Shown here piece by piece: positions 8,177 through 17,939 of a stretch of 64,000 bases of DNA. The stretch comes from Thalassospira lucentensis (GTDB lineage Bacteria; Pseudomonadota; Alphaproteobacteria; Rhodospirillales; Thalassospiraceae), in contig NZ_JAATOV010000004.1 in assembly GCF_011806425.1 (NCBI RefSeq), positions 186,001 to 250,000 of the forward strand, in the 5' to 3' direction. The position numbers were made by a program, and so were the translations under genes. The notes beneath the pieces were generated by a model. The model saw only the letters and a list, made by a program, of their open reading frames with translations, did no database searches and was not told the origin of the DNA. Position 1 is the stretch's first letter; the number at the start of each line of letters is the position of its first letter.

Positions 8177-9706
8177 TTACAGCATGATCCCGCGAATGGT
8201 GAAGAACAGCAAAGCACCAAGGAACGCACCGGCAGGAACCGTTACCACCCACGCAGTCGCAATCGTCACTGCATACCGGCGACGAACCAAAAGACGCTTG
8301 CGCAACTTTTTCTCCGCCTTGTCGGCTTCGCTTGGATCAATCTGACGCAAGGCTTCAAGATGTAAGTCGACATTGTTGTTATCGCCCCCATCAACCAGCA
8401 TGGGCGGATTAACGACCTTGCGCCGACGATGATTAAGGCTTTCGCGCAGGAAGCCGACCCCGAACACCGCCCCGACCGCAATGTGCGTCGAACTTACCGG
8501 CAAACCAAGGGCCGATGCGACAATCACGGTCAATGCCGCGGACAAGGCCACGGTATAGGCACGGATCGGATCAAGCTTGGTGATTTTTGATCCGACTGTT
8601 TTGATCAGTTTGGGACCAAACAGGATCAGCCCCGCAGAAATGCCAATCGCGCCGATTACCATCACCCAGATCGGGATTGGTGCCGATGTTACGATTTCGC
8701 CGCTGCTCACCCCTGATACGATTGCCGCCAACGGACCAATTGCGTTTGCAACATCGTTCGAGCCATGCGCAAACGACAGAAGGGCAGCTGAAACAACCAG
8801 CGGGAAACGGAACAACGACGCGATTTCCTTGCGGCGACCAGTCATATTGGCGGACGCCCGGAAAACAGCTTTGCGCACCGGCAGGACCGTAATGACGAAT
8901 GCCGCAATGCCAATGGCAATCACAACCGGCATTTCGACTTTCCAGATTTTCTTAATGCCCTTCATCATCAGGTACATGGTGAAGGCCGAAACCATCACAC
9001 CGACCAGGATTGGCACCCATTTGCGCGCCGCGGCGACGCGGTCTTCGGTATATAGAATTCTAAATTTGATAAAGGCCAGGAACGCCGCGGCAATCAAACC
9101 ACCCAGAACAGGCGAAATCACCCAACTTGCGGCAATCGTCCCCATGGTCGGCCAATTAACAGCCCCGATGCCAACGGCGGCCATCCCGGCCCCCATGACA
9201 CCGCCGACAATCGAATGGGTGGTCGAAACCGGCGCACCAAGCCACGTCGCCAGATTAAGCCACAAGGCCGCTGCCAAAAGGGCTGCCATCATCGCCCAGA
9301 CAAATGTCTGTGCATCGGGCATCTGAGTCGGGTCAATGATGCCGTTCTTGATGGTGCCAACAACATCCCCACCGGCAATGATCGCACCACCGGCTTCGAA
9401 AATTGCCGCGATCAAAAGCGCGCCAACCATCGTAATGGCCTTGGACCCAACCGCCGGACCAACATTGTTGGCCACGTCATTGGCCCCGATATTCAGCGCC
9501 ATGTAACCGCCAATCACGGCGGCCGCGATCAGGAATCCACTTTGCGGCAAGCCACCCATGTGAAAAGCAACAAACGCGCTACAGGCAACCAGAAACAAAA
9601 GTGACAGACCAAGCTTCGCACTGATCGAGGCGGTTTCACCCATCCCCGCATTCATGCGGCGCTGCCACTTAAGGTCCTTATCCAGAGCAGTTTTTTTAAC
9701 CGACAT
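8177..9706 (-). CDS. PiT-family inorganic phosphate transporter
   Basis: PiT proteins are low-affinity, cation-coupled inorganic phosphate carriers of the inner membrane. The protein has the two inverted signature repeats of the family: NIGANDVANNVGPAVGSKA near residue 75 and FAHGSNDVANAIGPLAAI near residue 315, plus GAPVSTTHSIVGG and GLPVSSTHIAVGAVFG. About eleven membrane segments are apparent, with a basic cytoplasmic loop near 290 and a charged stretch (DPSEADKAEKKLRKR) before the last segment. I choose ATG 9706 (509 residues) over the in-frame TTG at 9712. It is a single-gene unit bounded by terminators on both sides; no phoU-like partner is adjacent. Confidence 0.93.
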   Translation of the reverse strand: MSVKKTALDKDLKWQRRMNAGMGETASISAKLGLSLLFLVACSAFVAFHMGGLPQSGFLIAAAVIGGYMALNIGANDVANNVGPAVGSKAITMVGALLIAAIFEAGGAIIAGGDVVGTIKNGIIDPTQMPDAQTFVWAMMAALLAAALWLNLATWLGAPVSTTHSIVGGVMGAGMAAVGIGAVNWPTMGTIAASWVISPVLGGLIAAAFLAFIKFRILYTEDRVAAARKWVPILVGVMVSAFTMYLMMKGIKKIWKVEMPVVIAIGIAAFVITVLPVRKAVFRASANMTGRRKEIASLFRFPLVVSAALLSFAHGSNDVANAIGPLAAIVSGVSSGEIVTSAPIPIWVMVIGAIGISAGLILFGPKLIKTVGSKITKLDPIRAYTVALSAALTVIVASALGLPVSSTHIAVGAVFGVGFLRESLNHRRRKVVNPPMLVDGGDNNNVDLHLEALRQIDPSEADKAEKKLRKRLLVRRRYAVTIATAWVVTVPAGAFLGALLFFTIRGIML

Positions 9707-9823
9707 AATCAACCGTTACCACCAAAGGGAATCGTTCGGCGGATCATGTAGAAGCCGGACCGCTTTGTTAAGGTTTTTTTGCGTTTATATGACGCTCATT
9801 TCATAAGGCCGATTTTGAAAAAC

Positions 9824-9852
9824 AAAACGGCCCCGCAATGCGGAGCCGTTTT
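9824..9852 (-). terminator. Rho-independent terminator of the AsmA gene
   Basis: AAAACGGC (9824-9831) pairs with GCCGTTTT (9845-9852), and inner bases extend the stem with one mismatch. It lies directly downstream of the AsmA stop codon on the minus strand, and the U-rich arm provides the tail. Confidence 0.8.
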
Positions 9853-9877
9853 AAAGATAAAAGTCAAATGACGCGGA

Positions 9878-12800
9878 TTAGCGACCGAACTGATTCAAAA
9901 GACCTTTTAGCAGTCCTTTGGCCGCATCCTTCTTCGGATCTTCCCCTGGTTCATCCCCGCCAAGGGCCTTGTCCAAAAGATTATCCAAAACCTTCACCGC
10001 GACCTTATCCATCCGACCAGAAATCGCCGGATCGTCGATTTTGCCTTTGGCAAAGACGCTGAACGGCGGCACTTCATTGATTTTTTCCGAGAAATCAAAG
10101 TCCGCACGCGTGTCCATTACCCATTTGGGCAGATCAAGGGTCGCATCGGCATCCGCCGTTCCCACACGTGACGTCGCGACAACGCGGGTGGTTTTGGCAA
10201 TACCGTTGGTAATCTTGATGTCGGCCTCAAGGGTTTCAAGAAGATCATTATTGCCAATCCCCTCAACCACCATGGATTCCGGTCCCTGACGCAAAAGCGC
10301 CTGCAGGTTAAGCTTTGGCTCAACCGACCGTTTGTCGGCATTGCTAAACCGTACATTGTTCAGAACAAAGTTGGCCGTCCCACCAAGGGCGGACACCAAA
10401 CGGCGCGACGTATTACCCTGTGCGGAAACATCAAAGTTGGTTTTGACACCACCAATCACCATATCGTTGGCGACTTGGATCGGTGTCAATTTTTCAATAC
10501 GTGCCCCGTCCAAGGTCCCCTTAAGGGCCAATTTTGGAACATCGGCAGTACGGGCATCAAAATTGCCGTTGATCGCCAGATTACCATCGCCCAAAACGCC
10601 ATTCAGCTTGGAAATGGTCATCAACCCGCCAACCAGATCAACCTTCAAATCCGGCTGAATCAGGTGATAGGTATCGAAATCAAGGCGATCAAGTTTAACC
10701 GTGATATCAGCATCAATGGACCGCAACGCCGAAACATCAATCACCGTATCATCCCACGGCGTGCCGTCGCGGGCATCAACGCGGGTGATGTGGGTATTTT
10801 GCGGCAAGTTAAACGCTGCTTTGCGTGGACCACTGCCAGCACCGGGCATCAAACCAGCACGTTTTTGACCCGGCAAGAACGGATCAACCGCCAACGTGCC
10901 CCCCGAAAGGCTGACCGTGACTTTGGGCTGGCTCTGAGTGGCATCGAACTTAACGTTACCAGCCGTTTCAAACGCGCCAATAACCAACCGCAGATCATTT
11001 AAATCGATGTTTTGTGCGGTTCCCTTAACCTTACTCGACAGGGCCAGACGACCAAGGTTGCCCGATGGGTTATAGTCTGGTGCCACCAGATCAAGGGCAC
11101 GGTTCATGCTTGATGCCTGCACCCCGACGGTGCCATCAAGCCCGGGATTATCGCCAAAGATATTGGCCAAAACGCCCTTAACGCTGACCTGTGCCAACGG
11201 ATTGGACACATCAAGGTCAATTTTCGGCCCGGTCATCGGACCGTTCAAGGCCAGATTTGCCTGAACGCTTTTATAGCTGCTTGCCGGCGCCGGAAGAGAA
11301 ATACCGGTCAGCTTAACCAACGGTTCGAGTGTTTTGGCGGTGATCCGCATTGTCAGACCGTCGAAGGTCGGAACATCAGCGGCACCATTAAACGTACCCT
11401 TGGCACTGGCCGAAAGGCCCGCCGCGTTCGCAACCGCAAGATTGGTAAGCTCGATTTTCGGGCCGTTAATGCTGCCATTCACGGTGATGCCGCGAACAGA
11501 TACACCTGATGAAATAATTTCATCGGCCGACAAACGATAATTTGCCGCCACCCCGTTCAGTGGTGCCAAGGCATCTTTGATCAGCTTGACCATATCGGTC
11601 TTGGCTGTTTGATCCGTACCGCCATCAGACGACGAGGATCCCGAACCAGCTGTTCCCGACGAACCATCAGAAGATTTACCGTCGGTCGCAGCTGGGCTGC
11701 TTGGAAGGTATTGATCAAGGTTAATACGATCGAGCTTAAGCCCAAGACCAAGGGCCGGCAAACCAGAACCGCTCATATTTGCGACCACGGCACCGCGAAT
11801 GGCGGTATCGTCAATGCGCATATCCAGATTGGAAATGTTCAGCTGTTCTGGCGTCCCCTTAATCCCACCGGTTAAGGAGAAACGACGCAGACGATCAGCA
11901 CGAACCGCGTCAACATCAACACCCAACCAACGGAAGACAGCACGAATGTTTTCCGATGCAATCTCGTAGCTAAGCGCAGCGGACGGTGTCGATTTTTCGC
12001 CCGAAATGCTGCCAAACACGGCCAAATCAGTACCACCGGGCAAGCCGGCTGATACTTCGTTGAGCGTCACTTTGCTGTCGGCAATTGCCGCATTAATGCG
12101 CGCATTGTGAACCGGGGTTTGATTGTAAATCAGGGTTTCGACTTCAAAATCAATCGAAGCCGTCAGGTCAGCTGGAATAATCGGACCTTTACCCGAGCCG
12201 GATTTGCCCGAGCTTTGCGATGGAATGGACTGGGCATCATCAGGATTTGGCGCATCAACCGACGTCGCCGATCCATCCGATCCCCCATTGCCAGCAGATG
12301 CGTTTTCGCCATCGCCAACATTGGCCAACACCAGAATAGAATCGAGATCAAGCTGGTTAAAGCGCAGCGCGACATCCGCACGCATACGCGGTTCCTGATC
12401 AATGGCAATTGCGCCAGAACCACGGGTTTCACCAAACCGGATCGAAAGATCATTCAGCGTCACTGATTTGGCATTTGCCGTTACATGCCCGCCAAGATCA
12501 AACGGCTTGGCCGCGATATCGGGGATATTGGCATCCTCACCGGCAACGCGCTGGGCGGCCTTACGCAGGTCGTCAAATTTGCCTTCGATCTGGCCGTCAA
12601 ATCCAGGATTATTCGACGACAAATCAACTTTGCCACCAACCGAAATGCCACCATCGACTTTATCAATGCCAATCTTGGCACTCACCGGGAACGGGCTTGT
12701 CTGGCTGATTTGGCCAACATCAAAACTAAAGGTCAGCGGGATGCCACGATAAAAGACATAGCCTTCCCCGTCTAACGGACCATTCAGGCTATCGGCAGAA

Positions 12801-13423
12801 ATACCAACGGTCAGCCCTTCGATACGTTCTTCGCTGCCCGGGGCGCGGTAAATGATCGTCGCGTTTTCGATCTCAAGCCGGTCAACCTGGATGGAGCTTG
12901 AGAAATCATCGCTGCTGGCGATGTCATCCGTTGCCGGTTCCGCCGCGGTGTCGTTTTGCGTTTCTGGGGCGGTTGACTGTTCTGATTCTGGCGTCGTGAT
13001 CATCCCCGCATCAGGACCAGATCGTGGCGCCTGCGATGGATCAAACACAAGATTGTTGGTGCCATCATCGAATGTTTCGATGGAAATGACCGGATCAATC
13101 AGGCTGATTTCGGTAACTTTTACGGTGCCGGTCAAAAGCGGCATCATCGCAACCGAGACGCGCACCTCTGAAATCGACACCATGTTGGCATCTTGGGCAC
13201 CGGCGACATTGCTTAGCGCGACCTCGTCTGCCGATAAAGCCGGCGACGGGAGCAGCGACATAGACAGATCGCCATTGATCACCAGTTCGCGTCCCGTGGC
13301 ATCACGGACGGCCTGACTGACTTGGGCCTTATAGCCATTCCAGTCGATCAGGGATGGAATGATTAGCAATGCTGCAATCAGAACAACCAGCACAGCACCG
13401 ATAACGGCAAGGATTTTTTTCAA
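9878..13423 (-). CDS. AsmA-family envelope protein
   Basis: AsmA-like proteins are inner-membrane-anchored periplasmic proteins related to bridge-like lipid carriers and are implicated in outer-membrane phospholipid homeostasis. The 1181-residue protein begins with one membrane anchor (ILAVIGAVLVVLIAALLIIP, residues 4-23). The typical AsmA N-terminus follows: DWNGYKAQVSQAVRDATGR, then LVINGDLSMSLLPSPALSADEVALSN. The middle is long, beta-rich and repetitive, with two low-complexity Ser/Gly/Asp-rich linkers (about 395-425 and 595-615). The C-terminal AsmA_2-like region (about 800-1120) includes GDGNLAINGNFDARTADVP. At nearly 1200 residues it is much longer than E. coli AsmA but in the range of alphaproteobacterial members. 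It is monocistronic as far as visible. Confidence 0.9.
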   Translation of the reverse strand: MKKILAVIGAVLVVLIAALLIIPSLIDWNGYKAQVSQAVRDATGRELVINGDLSMSLLPSPALSADEVALSNVAGAQDANMVSISEVRVSVAMMPLLTGTVKVTEISLIDPVISIETFDDGTNNLVFDPSQAPRSGPDAGMITTPESEQSTAPETQNDTAAEPATDDIASSDDFSSSIQVDRLEIENATIIYRAPGSEERIEGLTVGISADSLNGPLDGEGYVFYRGIPLTFSFDVGQISQTSPFPVSAKIGIDKVDGGISVGGKVDLSSNNPGFDGQIEGKFDDLRKAAQRVAGEDANIPDIAAKPFDLGGHVTANAKSVTLNDLSIRFGETRGSGAIAIDQEPRMRADVALRFNQLDLDSILVLANVGDGENASAGNGGSDGSATSVDAPNPDDAQSIPSQSSGKSGSGKGPIIPADLTASIDFEVETLIYNQTPVHNARINAAIADSKVTLNEVSAGLPGGTDLAVFGSISGEKSTPSAALSYEIASENIRAVFRWLGVDVDAVRADRLRRFSLTGGIKGTPEQLNISNLDMRIDDTAIRGAVVANMSGSGLPALGLGLKLDRINLDQYLPSSPAATDGKSSDGSSGTAGSGSSSSDGGTDQTAKTDMVKLIKDALAPLNGVAANYRLSADEIISSGVSVRGITVNGSINGPKIELTNLAVANAAGLSASAKGTFNGAADVPTFDGLTMRITAKTLEPLVKLTGISLPAPASSYKSVQANLALNGPMTGPKIDLDVSNPLAQVSVKGVLANIFGDNPGLDGTVGVQASSMNRALDLVAPDYNPSGNLGRLALSSKVKGTAQNIDLNDLRLVIGAFETAGNVKFDATQSQPKVTVSLSGGTLAVDPFLPGQKRAGLMPGAGSGPRKAAFNLPQNTHITRVDARDGTPWDDTVIDVSALRSIDADITVKLDRLDFDTYHLIQPDLKVDLVGGLMTISKLNGVLGDGNLAINGNFDARTADVPKLALKGTLDGARIEKLTPIQVANDMVIGGVKTNFDVSAQGNTSRRLVSALGGTANFVLNNVRFSNADKRSVEPKLNLQALLRQGPESMVVEGIGNNDLLETLEADIKITNGIAKTTRVVATSRVGTADADATLDLPKWVMDTRADFDFSEKINEVPPFSVFAKGKIDDPAISGRMDKVAVKVLDNLLDKALGGDEPGEDPKKDAAKGLLKGLLNQFGR

Positions 13424-13884
13424 AAGTCAGGCTCCGCTTGCTCGCAAGATCATCTACCCAATTGGCAGTGACCTTAGAAAGTTGGCTTATTAATCTTAAA
13501 GCATAGGGTTTGGTGTACGTCTCGCAACAGAAAATGGCGATATATTGTTCACCTGTGCCCTGTTTCTTTTTCCGATGGCCAAATAGGTTTGATCACCGTG
13601 TTTGTCCAGATCCACGGTCATCTGGTGTGATTTCGATCTACGACCCGGTGCGAATACCATTAAATATTTGATTTTTAACCGATCAAAACAACACCGCAGC
13701 CCACCAGAAGATAACCCAATTTCCCTAAAATGGCACATCACGTGTTCTTTACACACGGTTTAAAATCAACTGGATGGTGGAAATCCTCGGTTAAAATGAT
13801 ACATTTTATAAAACAATAATATCAATCCTGACTTTCATGCGTGATCGAAAGATCGTTTTGCGAAAAGCGACAGGGAGGACACCA
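13424..13884. other. Intergenic region between divergent AsmA and DUF2189 genes
   Basis: This 461-bp stretch carries the promoters of the leftward AsmA gene and the rightward DUF2189 gene. It is AT-rich at its right end. The clearest element is the palindrome at 13792-13808. The small open frames here have no recognisable domain or ribosome binding site, and I see no gene. Confidence 0.6.
13792..13808. promoter_or_regulatory. 17-bp palindrome upstream of the DUF2189 gene
   Basis: TAAAATG and CATTTTA flank ATA to give a perfect 7-3-7 palindrome, about 80 bp before the DUF2189 start, in AT-rich DNA. It has the size and position of a repressor or activator site; the binding protein is unknown. 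Confidence 0.4.
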
Positions 13885-14721
13885 ATGACCGAAACAACAA
13901 TTCATCTGAAAAACAACACGGTCGAACCAAAGATAAGCGGCATCGGTATTCGGGAAATCACCACCGACCAATCCGGTGCTTGGCTGGAAGCAGGTTGGCG
14001 GGATTTCAAACGCGCCCCCGCAATCGGACTGGCCTATGGCGCGTTCTGCGTCTTGGCGGGATATCTTGTCGTTCTAAGCATTTTTCAAACGGGACAACAG
14101 CACCTGACCCTGCCCCTGGCGGCGGGCTTTATGCTGCTTGCGCCGGTGTTGGCTGTTGGGCTTTATGAAACGAGCCGCCGCCTTGAAATGGGCGAGAATG
14201 TTACCCTGTGGCACAGCTTAAACGGCTTTCGGCGCAATCCCGGGCAAATCGGTGCAATTAGCATCATGTTGATGCTGTTCTTTTTGGCCTGGACGCGCAT
14301 TGCAATGCTGTTGTTCGCGTTGTTTTATCACGGCACGGTTCCATCACTTGACGTTCTGCTCTGGACAACATTCTTTGCGCGTGACGCCATCATCTTCCTG
14401 ATTACCGGAAGCATCCTTGGCGGCGTACTTGCGATTATGGTGTTCGCCGTTTCGGTCGTATCCATTCCGTTGCTGGTTGATCGGGATGTCGATGTCATCA
14501 CAGCCGTCATCATCAGTTGCACGGCGTTTCGCAAGAACTGGAAAGTGTTGACCGGCTGGGCAGCCGTCATCGCCATCTTATCGGCCTGTGGCATGGTTGT
14601 GTTTTTGTTGGGCTTAGCGATCATTATGCCCCTTTTGGGCTTCTCAAGCTGGCATGCCTATCGCGGGTTAATTGACACAAGCCAGACGGAAACTGCCCGT
14701 CTGCGCCGCCAAGTCCCGTAA
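13885..14721 (+). CDS. DUF2189 domain integral membrane protein
   Basis: This is a conserved membrane protein of unknown function. The DUF2189 pattern is clear: a cytoplasmic N-terminus, then WLEAGWRDFKRAPAIGLAYG (about 36-55) leading into the first membrane segment. About six hydrophobic segments follow, including HLTLPLAAGFMLLAPVLAVG, with the internal FRRNPGQIG loop and the VSIPLLVDRDVDVITAV stretch. GGGAGG upstream of ATG 13885 decides the start; the frame is open 16 codons further upstream but without a good ribosome binding site. It is transcribed divergently from the AsmA gene and has no operon partner. Confidence 0.85.
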   Translation: MTETTIHLKNNTVEPKISGIGIREITTDQSGAWLEAGWRDFKRAPAIGLAYGAFCVLAGYLVVLSIFQTGQQHLTLPLAAGFMLLAPVLAVGLYETSRRLEMGENVTLWHSLNGFRRNPGQIGAISIMLMLFFLAWTRIAMLLFALFYHGTVPSLDVLLWTTFFARDAIIFLITGSILGGVLAIMVFAVSVVSIPLLVDRDVDVITAVIISCTAFRKNWKVLTGWAAVIAILSACGMVVFLLGLAIIMPLLGFSSWHAYRGLIDTSQTETARLRRQVP

Positions 14722-15046
14722 GGCAAACGCTACTGCGTTGAAACTACTTAGCAAAGATTAAGCGCACCAAGGTTAAGCCGTAGGCGCACTTGGTGCGCTA
14801 CTGCGCATGAACTGAACTCAACAATCACATTTCTTAAATGCGCCTTAGAACACCAAAGCGATTGCCTGTTTTCGCCCTCGCCCTCTAATCGGAATGAGGA
14901 CGGGAACATTCAAGCATGCGCCGAGTTTATAATTGGTCTGGACTGGCGCGCAAACTGTGCGACACTGCGCCATAAATTGGGCTCAATCAGAAACGAATTT
15001 GCCGTAAAGGCCACCACCACATCGGATTTAGCGAGTAACGCGCATC
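14722..15046. other. Intergenic region with long-arm hairpin
   Basis: This 325-bp stretch lies between the DUF2189 and LpxR-like genes. It contains GCGCACCAAG (14762-14771) and its exact complement (14789-14798), a 10-bp stem with a 17-base loop and no T-run, which may still stop or protect the upstream transcript. The words CTACTGCG (14730 and 14798) and ACACTGCG (near 14962) recur. No gene is seen; the LpxR-like promoter should lie at its right end. Confidence 0.5.
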
Positions 15047-16132
15047 ATGTCCTTGTCCAAAATAGCCCGGTATTCTGCGGTATTATCGGTTTCGTTGATC
15101 ACCGCAATTGGTGCGGCAAACGACGCATACGCGCAGGCCGACACCGCAAGCGGGCCGCAGTCGACACGCACCCCCGATGAAAAATGGGGTGTGTCGCTGT
15201 CGGTTGAAAATGATCTTTTCACCCCGCAAAGTAGTGATCAGCATTACACCAACGGTGTGCGCCTTGCTTTTGTATCGCCCGAAGATTCTGCACCAGCCGC
15301 CTTTTTGAACGTCGCGAAAAAAATACCGTTCTTCGCATCCGAGGGGCGCATTCGCACCAGCTATTCGCTGGGTCAGACGATGTACACGCCAGAAGACATT
15401 ACGATTGCGGAAAATCAGCCCAATGAACGGCCCTGGGCCGGGATGCTGTATGGCACCGCCGGGCTTTTGTCTGATACCGGGCTTCGCAACGAAGACGACA
15501 GCAATTATTCGCGTATCGATACCCTTGAACTGACGCTGGGCGTGGTTGGTCCGGCATCATATGCCGACAAAACGCAGAAATTTGTCCATAAAGTTATCGA
15601 CAGTCCGGAGCCCAAAGGGTGGGATAACCAAATCAAGAACGAACCGATCATTGGCCTGACTTATGAACGGAAATATCGCAGTTGGTTTGAAGCCAATGTT
15701 GGCGGCATCGAATTTGATGCAACACCGCACGGCTCGCTGACACTGGGTAACGCCTTTACCAACGCGGAAGTTGGTACGATGTTTCGTATGGGGTTTGACT
15801 TGCCGGCCGATTACGGCCCCCCGCGCATTCGCCCCAGCCTGCCAGGATCGGACTTCTTTGTCCCTGACACCGAGGGCTTCCCGGTCAGCGGTTATTTGTT
15901 TGCCGGGGTTGCCGGGCGGTATGTTCTGCGCGACATCACGCTGGATGGCAATACATTCACCGACAGTAATTCAATCGATAAAGAACCGCTGGTCGGTGAT
16001 TTACAGGTCGGTGTGGCCTTTATCGTTGGTCAGGCGCGTTTGACCTATACCCACGTGTATCGCACAGCAGAATTCAAAGCCCAAGATGGCGGCGATCAAT
16101 TTGGATCGATCTCGCTGTCATTCAGGTTCTAA
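15047..16132 (+). CDS. LpxR-like lipid A deacylase, outer membrane
   Basis: LpxR enzymes are outer-membrane beta-barrels that remove the 3'-acyloxyacyl group of lipid A. The 361-residue protein has a Sec signal peptide (hydrophobic to about residue 25, likely cleavage after AYA at 29). Family residues of the active site appear in order: END near residue 56, HYTNGVRLAF near residue 68, NERPWAGMLYG near 126, and HKVIDSPEPKGWDNQI near 180. The C-terminus ends in alternating polar/hydrophobic strands with a final phenylalanine (SISLSFRF), as for barrels. It is a lone gene followed by a bidirectional terminator. Substrate specificity is inferred from the family. Confidence 0.87.
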   Translation: MSLSKIARYSAVLSVSLITAIGAANDAYAQADTASGPQSTRTPDEKWGVSLSVENDLFTPQSSDQHYTNGVRLAFVSPEDSAPAAFLNVAKKIPFFASEGRIRTSYSLGQTMYTPEDITIAENQPNERPWAGMLYGTAGLLSDTGLRNEDDSNYSRIDTLELTLGVVGPASYADKTQKFVHKVIDSPEPKGWDNQIKNEPIIGLTYERKYRSWFEANVGGIEFDATPHGSLTLGNAFTNAEVGTMFRMGFDLPADYGPPRIRPSLPGSDFFVPDTEGFPVSGYLFAGVAGRYVLRDITLDGNTFTDSNSIDKEPLVGDLQVGVAFIVGQARLTYTHVYRTAEFKAQDGGDQFGSISLSFRF

Positions 16133-16159
16133 TAAACTCCAAATTCTTCTGAGCATAAA

Positions 16160-16186
16160 AAACGGGGCCGAAATTCGGCCCCGTTT
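16160..16186. terminator. Bidirectional terminator between convergent genes
   Basis: AAACGGGGCCG (16160-16170) and its complement (16176-16186) form an 11-bp stem with a five-base loop. A-runs and T-runs flank it on both sides. It serves the rightward LpxR-like gene and the leftward FAD-dehydrogenase gene. Confidence 0.9.
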
Positions 16187-16215
16187 GCGTATCTGAAATA
16201 AATAGTCTGATGATA

Positions 16216-17619
16216 TTAAAGGCCGGGGATCAGCTTGCCCGGATTCATCAGACCTTTTGGATCTATCGCGTTTTTAAGCGCGCGCATGATCGCAACAGTA
16301 TCCGCACCATGCTCGGCTTCCATGAAGTCGAGCTTGCCATAGCCAATGCCATGCTCGCCGGTGCAGGTTCCGCCAAGCTTAAGCGCACGTTCCACCATCC
16401 GGTGATGCAAACGGTTCGCTTCGGCCATCTGGTCCGCATCGGTCGGATCAAGCAGGATCAGAGTGTGGAAGTTGCCATCACCAACGTGACCAACAATCGT
16501 GCAGGTCAGCGGGCTGGCATCACAATCGGCACGGGTTTCGCTGATGGCTTCGGCCAATTTTGAAATCGGCACGCAAACGTCGGTTGGCATGCCCGCCTTA
16601 CCCGGTTCAAGCTGAAGCGACGCGTAATAGGCCTTGTGACGGGCGGCCCACAATTTATTGCGGTCTTCCTGACGGGTGGCCCATTGGAATTGCTCCGCAC
16701 CGAATTCTTCGGCAACAGATTGAACAAACTCGGCCTGTTCCTTCACCCCGGCCTCAGTGCCGTGGAATTCAAAGAACAAGGTCGGGGCTTCTTTGTGGTC
16801 TGTTTTCGAATAGTTGTTGATCGCACGGATCTGCATTTCATCAAGAAACTCGATACGTGCCACCGGAATACCCGCCTGAATGGTCAGGATAACCGTATCA
16901 ACAGCCGCCTCAACCGATGGGAAGGTGCAAACAGCAGCGGACATGGCTTCTGGGATGCCATAAAGCTTCAAGCCGATTTCCGTAATCACACCCAGGGTGC
17001 CTTCGGACCCAACAAATAAGCGGGTCAAATCATAGCCAGCAGATGATTTGCGTGCACGGTTGGCAGTTTTAATGATTTTGCCGTCCGGGGTTACCACCGT
17101 CAGGTTCAAGACGTTTTCACGCATGGTGCCATAACGCACCGCGTTGGTCCCCGATGCACGGGTTGCTGTCATGCCACCGATGGACGCATTCGCACCCGGA
17201 TCAATCGGGAAGAACAGACCGGTATCGCGCAAATGATCGTTCAGCTGTTCACGGGTCACCCCCGCCTGAACGCGGCAATCAAGGTCCTCGTTATTGACTT
17301 CCAGAATCGCATCCATGCGTGAAAGGTCAATACAGATCCCACCGCGAAGTGCCGCAACATGCCCCTCAAGCGATGAACCCGTGCCAAACGGAACAATTGG
17401 AACATCGTTGGCTGCGCACAGCTTGACAACTTCTGCCACTTCTTCGGTGCTGGTTGCGAACACAACCGCATCGGGGGGCGATGCTTCGTGCCAGCTTTCA
17501 TCCTTACCGTGCTGTTCCAATACAGCAGCGGCAGTTGAAAGACGATCTCCGAGCATTTCACGAAGGGTCGCAATCAGACTTTCCGGGGTCTCGACGCGTT
17601 CATACTGACGATCCGACAT
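16216..17619 (-). CDS. FAD-linked oxidase, D-lactate dehydrogenase (cytochrome)-like
   Basis: This belongs to the FAD-binding PCMH family that oxidises D-2-hydroxyacids such as D-lactate, D-2-hydroxyglutarate or glycolate. The FAD-binding domain (about 45-225) has VPIVPFGTGSSLEGHV near residue 75, PGANASIGGMTATRASGTNA near 140, and YDLTRLFVGSEGTLGVITE near 195. The C-terminal FAD-linked oxidase domain holds HVGDGNFHTL and ends with CTGEHGIGYGKLDFM and PKGLMNPGKLIPG. GAGGAA precedes the ATG at 17619, which gives a 467-residue protein; an upstream in-frame extension to 17724 is Pro/Gly-rich and unlikely. No iron-sulfur partner (as in GlcF) is adjacent, which favours the stand-alone Dld-type enzyme; the exact substrate is not determined. 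Confidence 0.9.
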   Translation of the reverse strand: MSDRQYERVETPESLIATLREMLGDRLSTAAAVLEQHGKDESWHEASPPDAVVFATSTEEVAEVVKLCAANDVPIVPFGTGSSLEGHVAALRGGICIDLSRMDAILEVNNEDLDCRVQAGVTREQLNDHLRDTGLFFPIDPGANASIGGMTATRASGTNAVRYGTMRENVLNLTVVTPDGKIIKTANRARKSSAGYDLTRLFVGSEGTLGVITEIGLKLYGIPEAMSAAVCTFPSVEAAVDTVILTIQAGIPVARIEFLDEMQIRAINNYSKTDHKEAPTLFFEFHGTEAGVKEQAEFVQSVAEEFGAEQFQWATRQEDRNKLWAARHKAYYASLQLEPGKAGMPTDVCVPISKLAEAISETRADCDASPLTCTIVGHVGDGNFHTLILLDPTDADQMAEANRLHHRMVERALKLGGTCTGEHGIGYGKLDFMEAEHGADTVAIMRALKNAIDPKGLMNPGKLIPGL

Positions 17620-17939
17620 AACGTTCCTCATCTTTGCGGGGCGGTTTCTTTCCCCGTTTGGTCCTAGTGGCGTTCGGTTCGGTAAGGGGCCGGAAACAGG
17701 ACCGTTAAATTGGGGCAGGCCCAAATGGCACCCAAACCACCTGAAATAATTTGCCCCACCCTACGCCGAGATGCACGAAATTGGTATTACCTTTTACCCG
17801 AAAAATGCAAAAAATCCGCCCACCATATGGTGAGCGGCCACATCAAACGTACCGCCAAAGGCGATTGGGGCATCTATTTTATGCCCCATGCCGCAATAGA
17901 TCCTTTGCAACGCCCTCATCATTTCGCGCCGCCCCTGAC
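17620..17939. other. Intergenic region with stem-loop downstream of the AIM24-family gene
   Basis: This 320-bp stretch lies between two leftward genes. It contains TGGGGCAT (17866-17873) and its exact complement (17881-17888) with a seven-base loop, plus a smaller hairpin CGCC-AAA-GGCG at about 17853-17863. Neither has a strong T-run on the minus strand. The promoter of the FAD-dehydrogenase should lie near 17640-17720. No gene is recognised. Confidence 0.5.

Noticed and set aside
13496-13756. Possible small gene of 86 codons on the minus strand in the AsmA/DUF2189 intergenic region
   Set aside because: No ribosome binding site, no recognisable domain, and it overlaps the expected AsmA promoter region.
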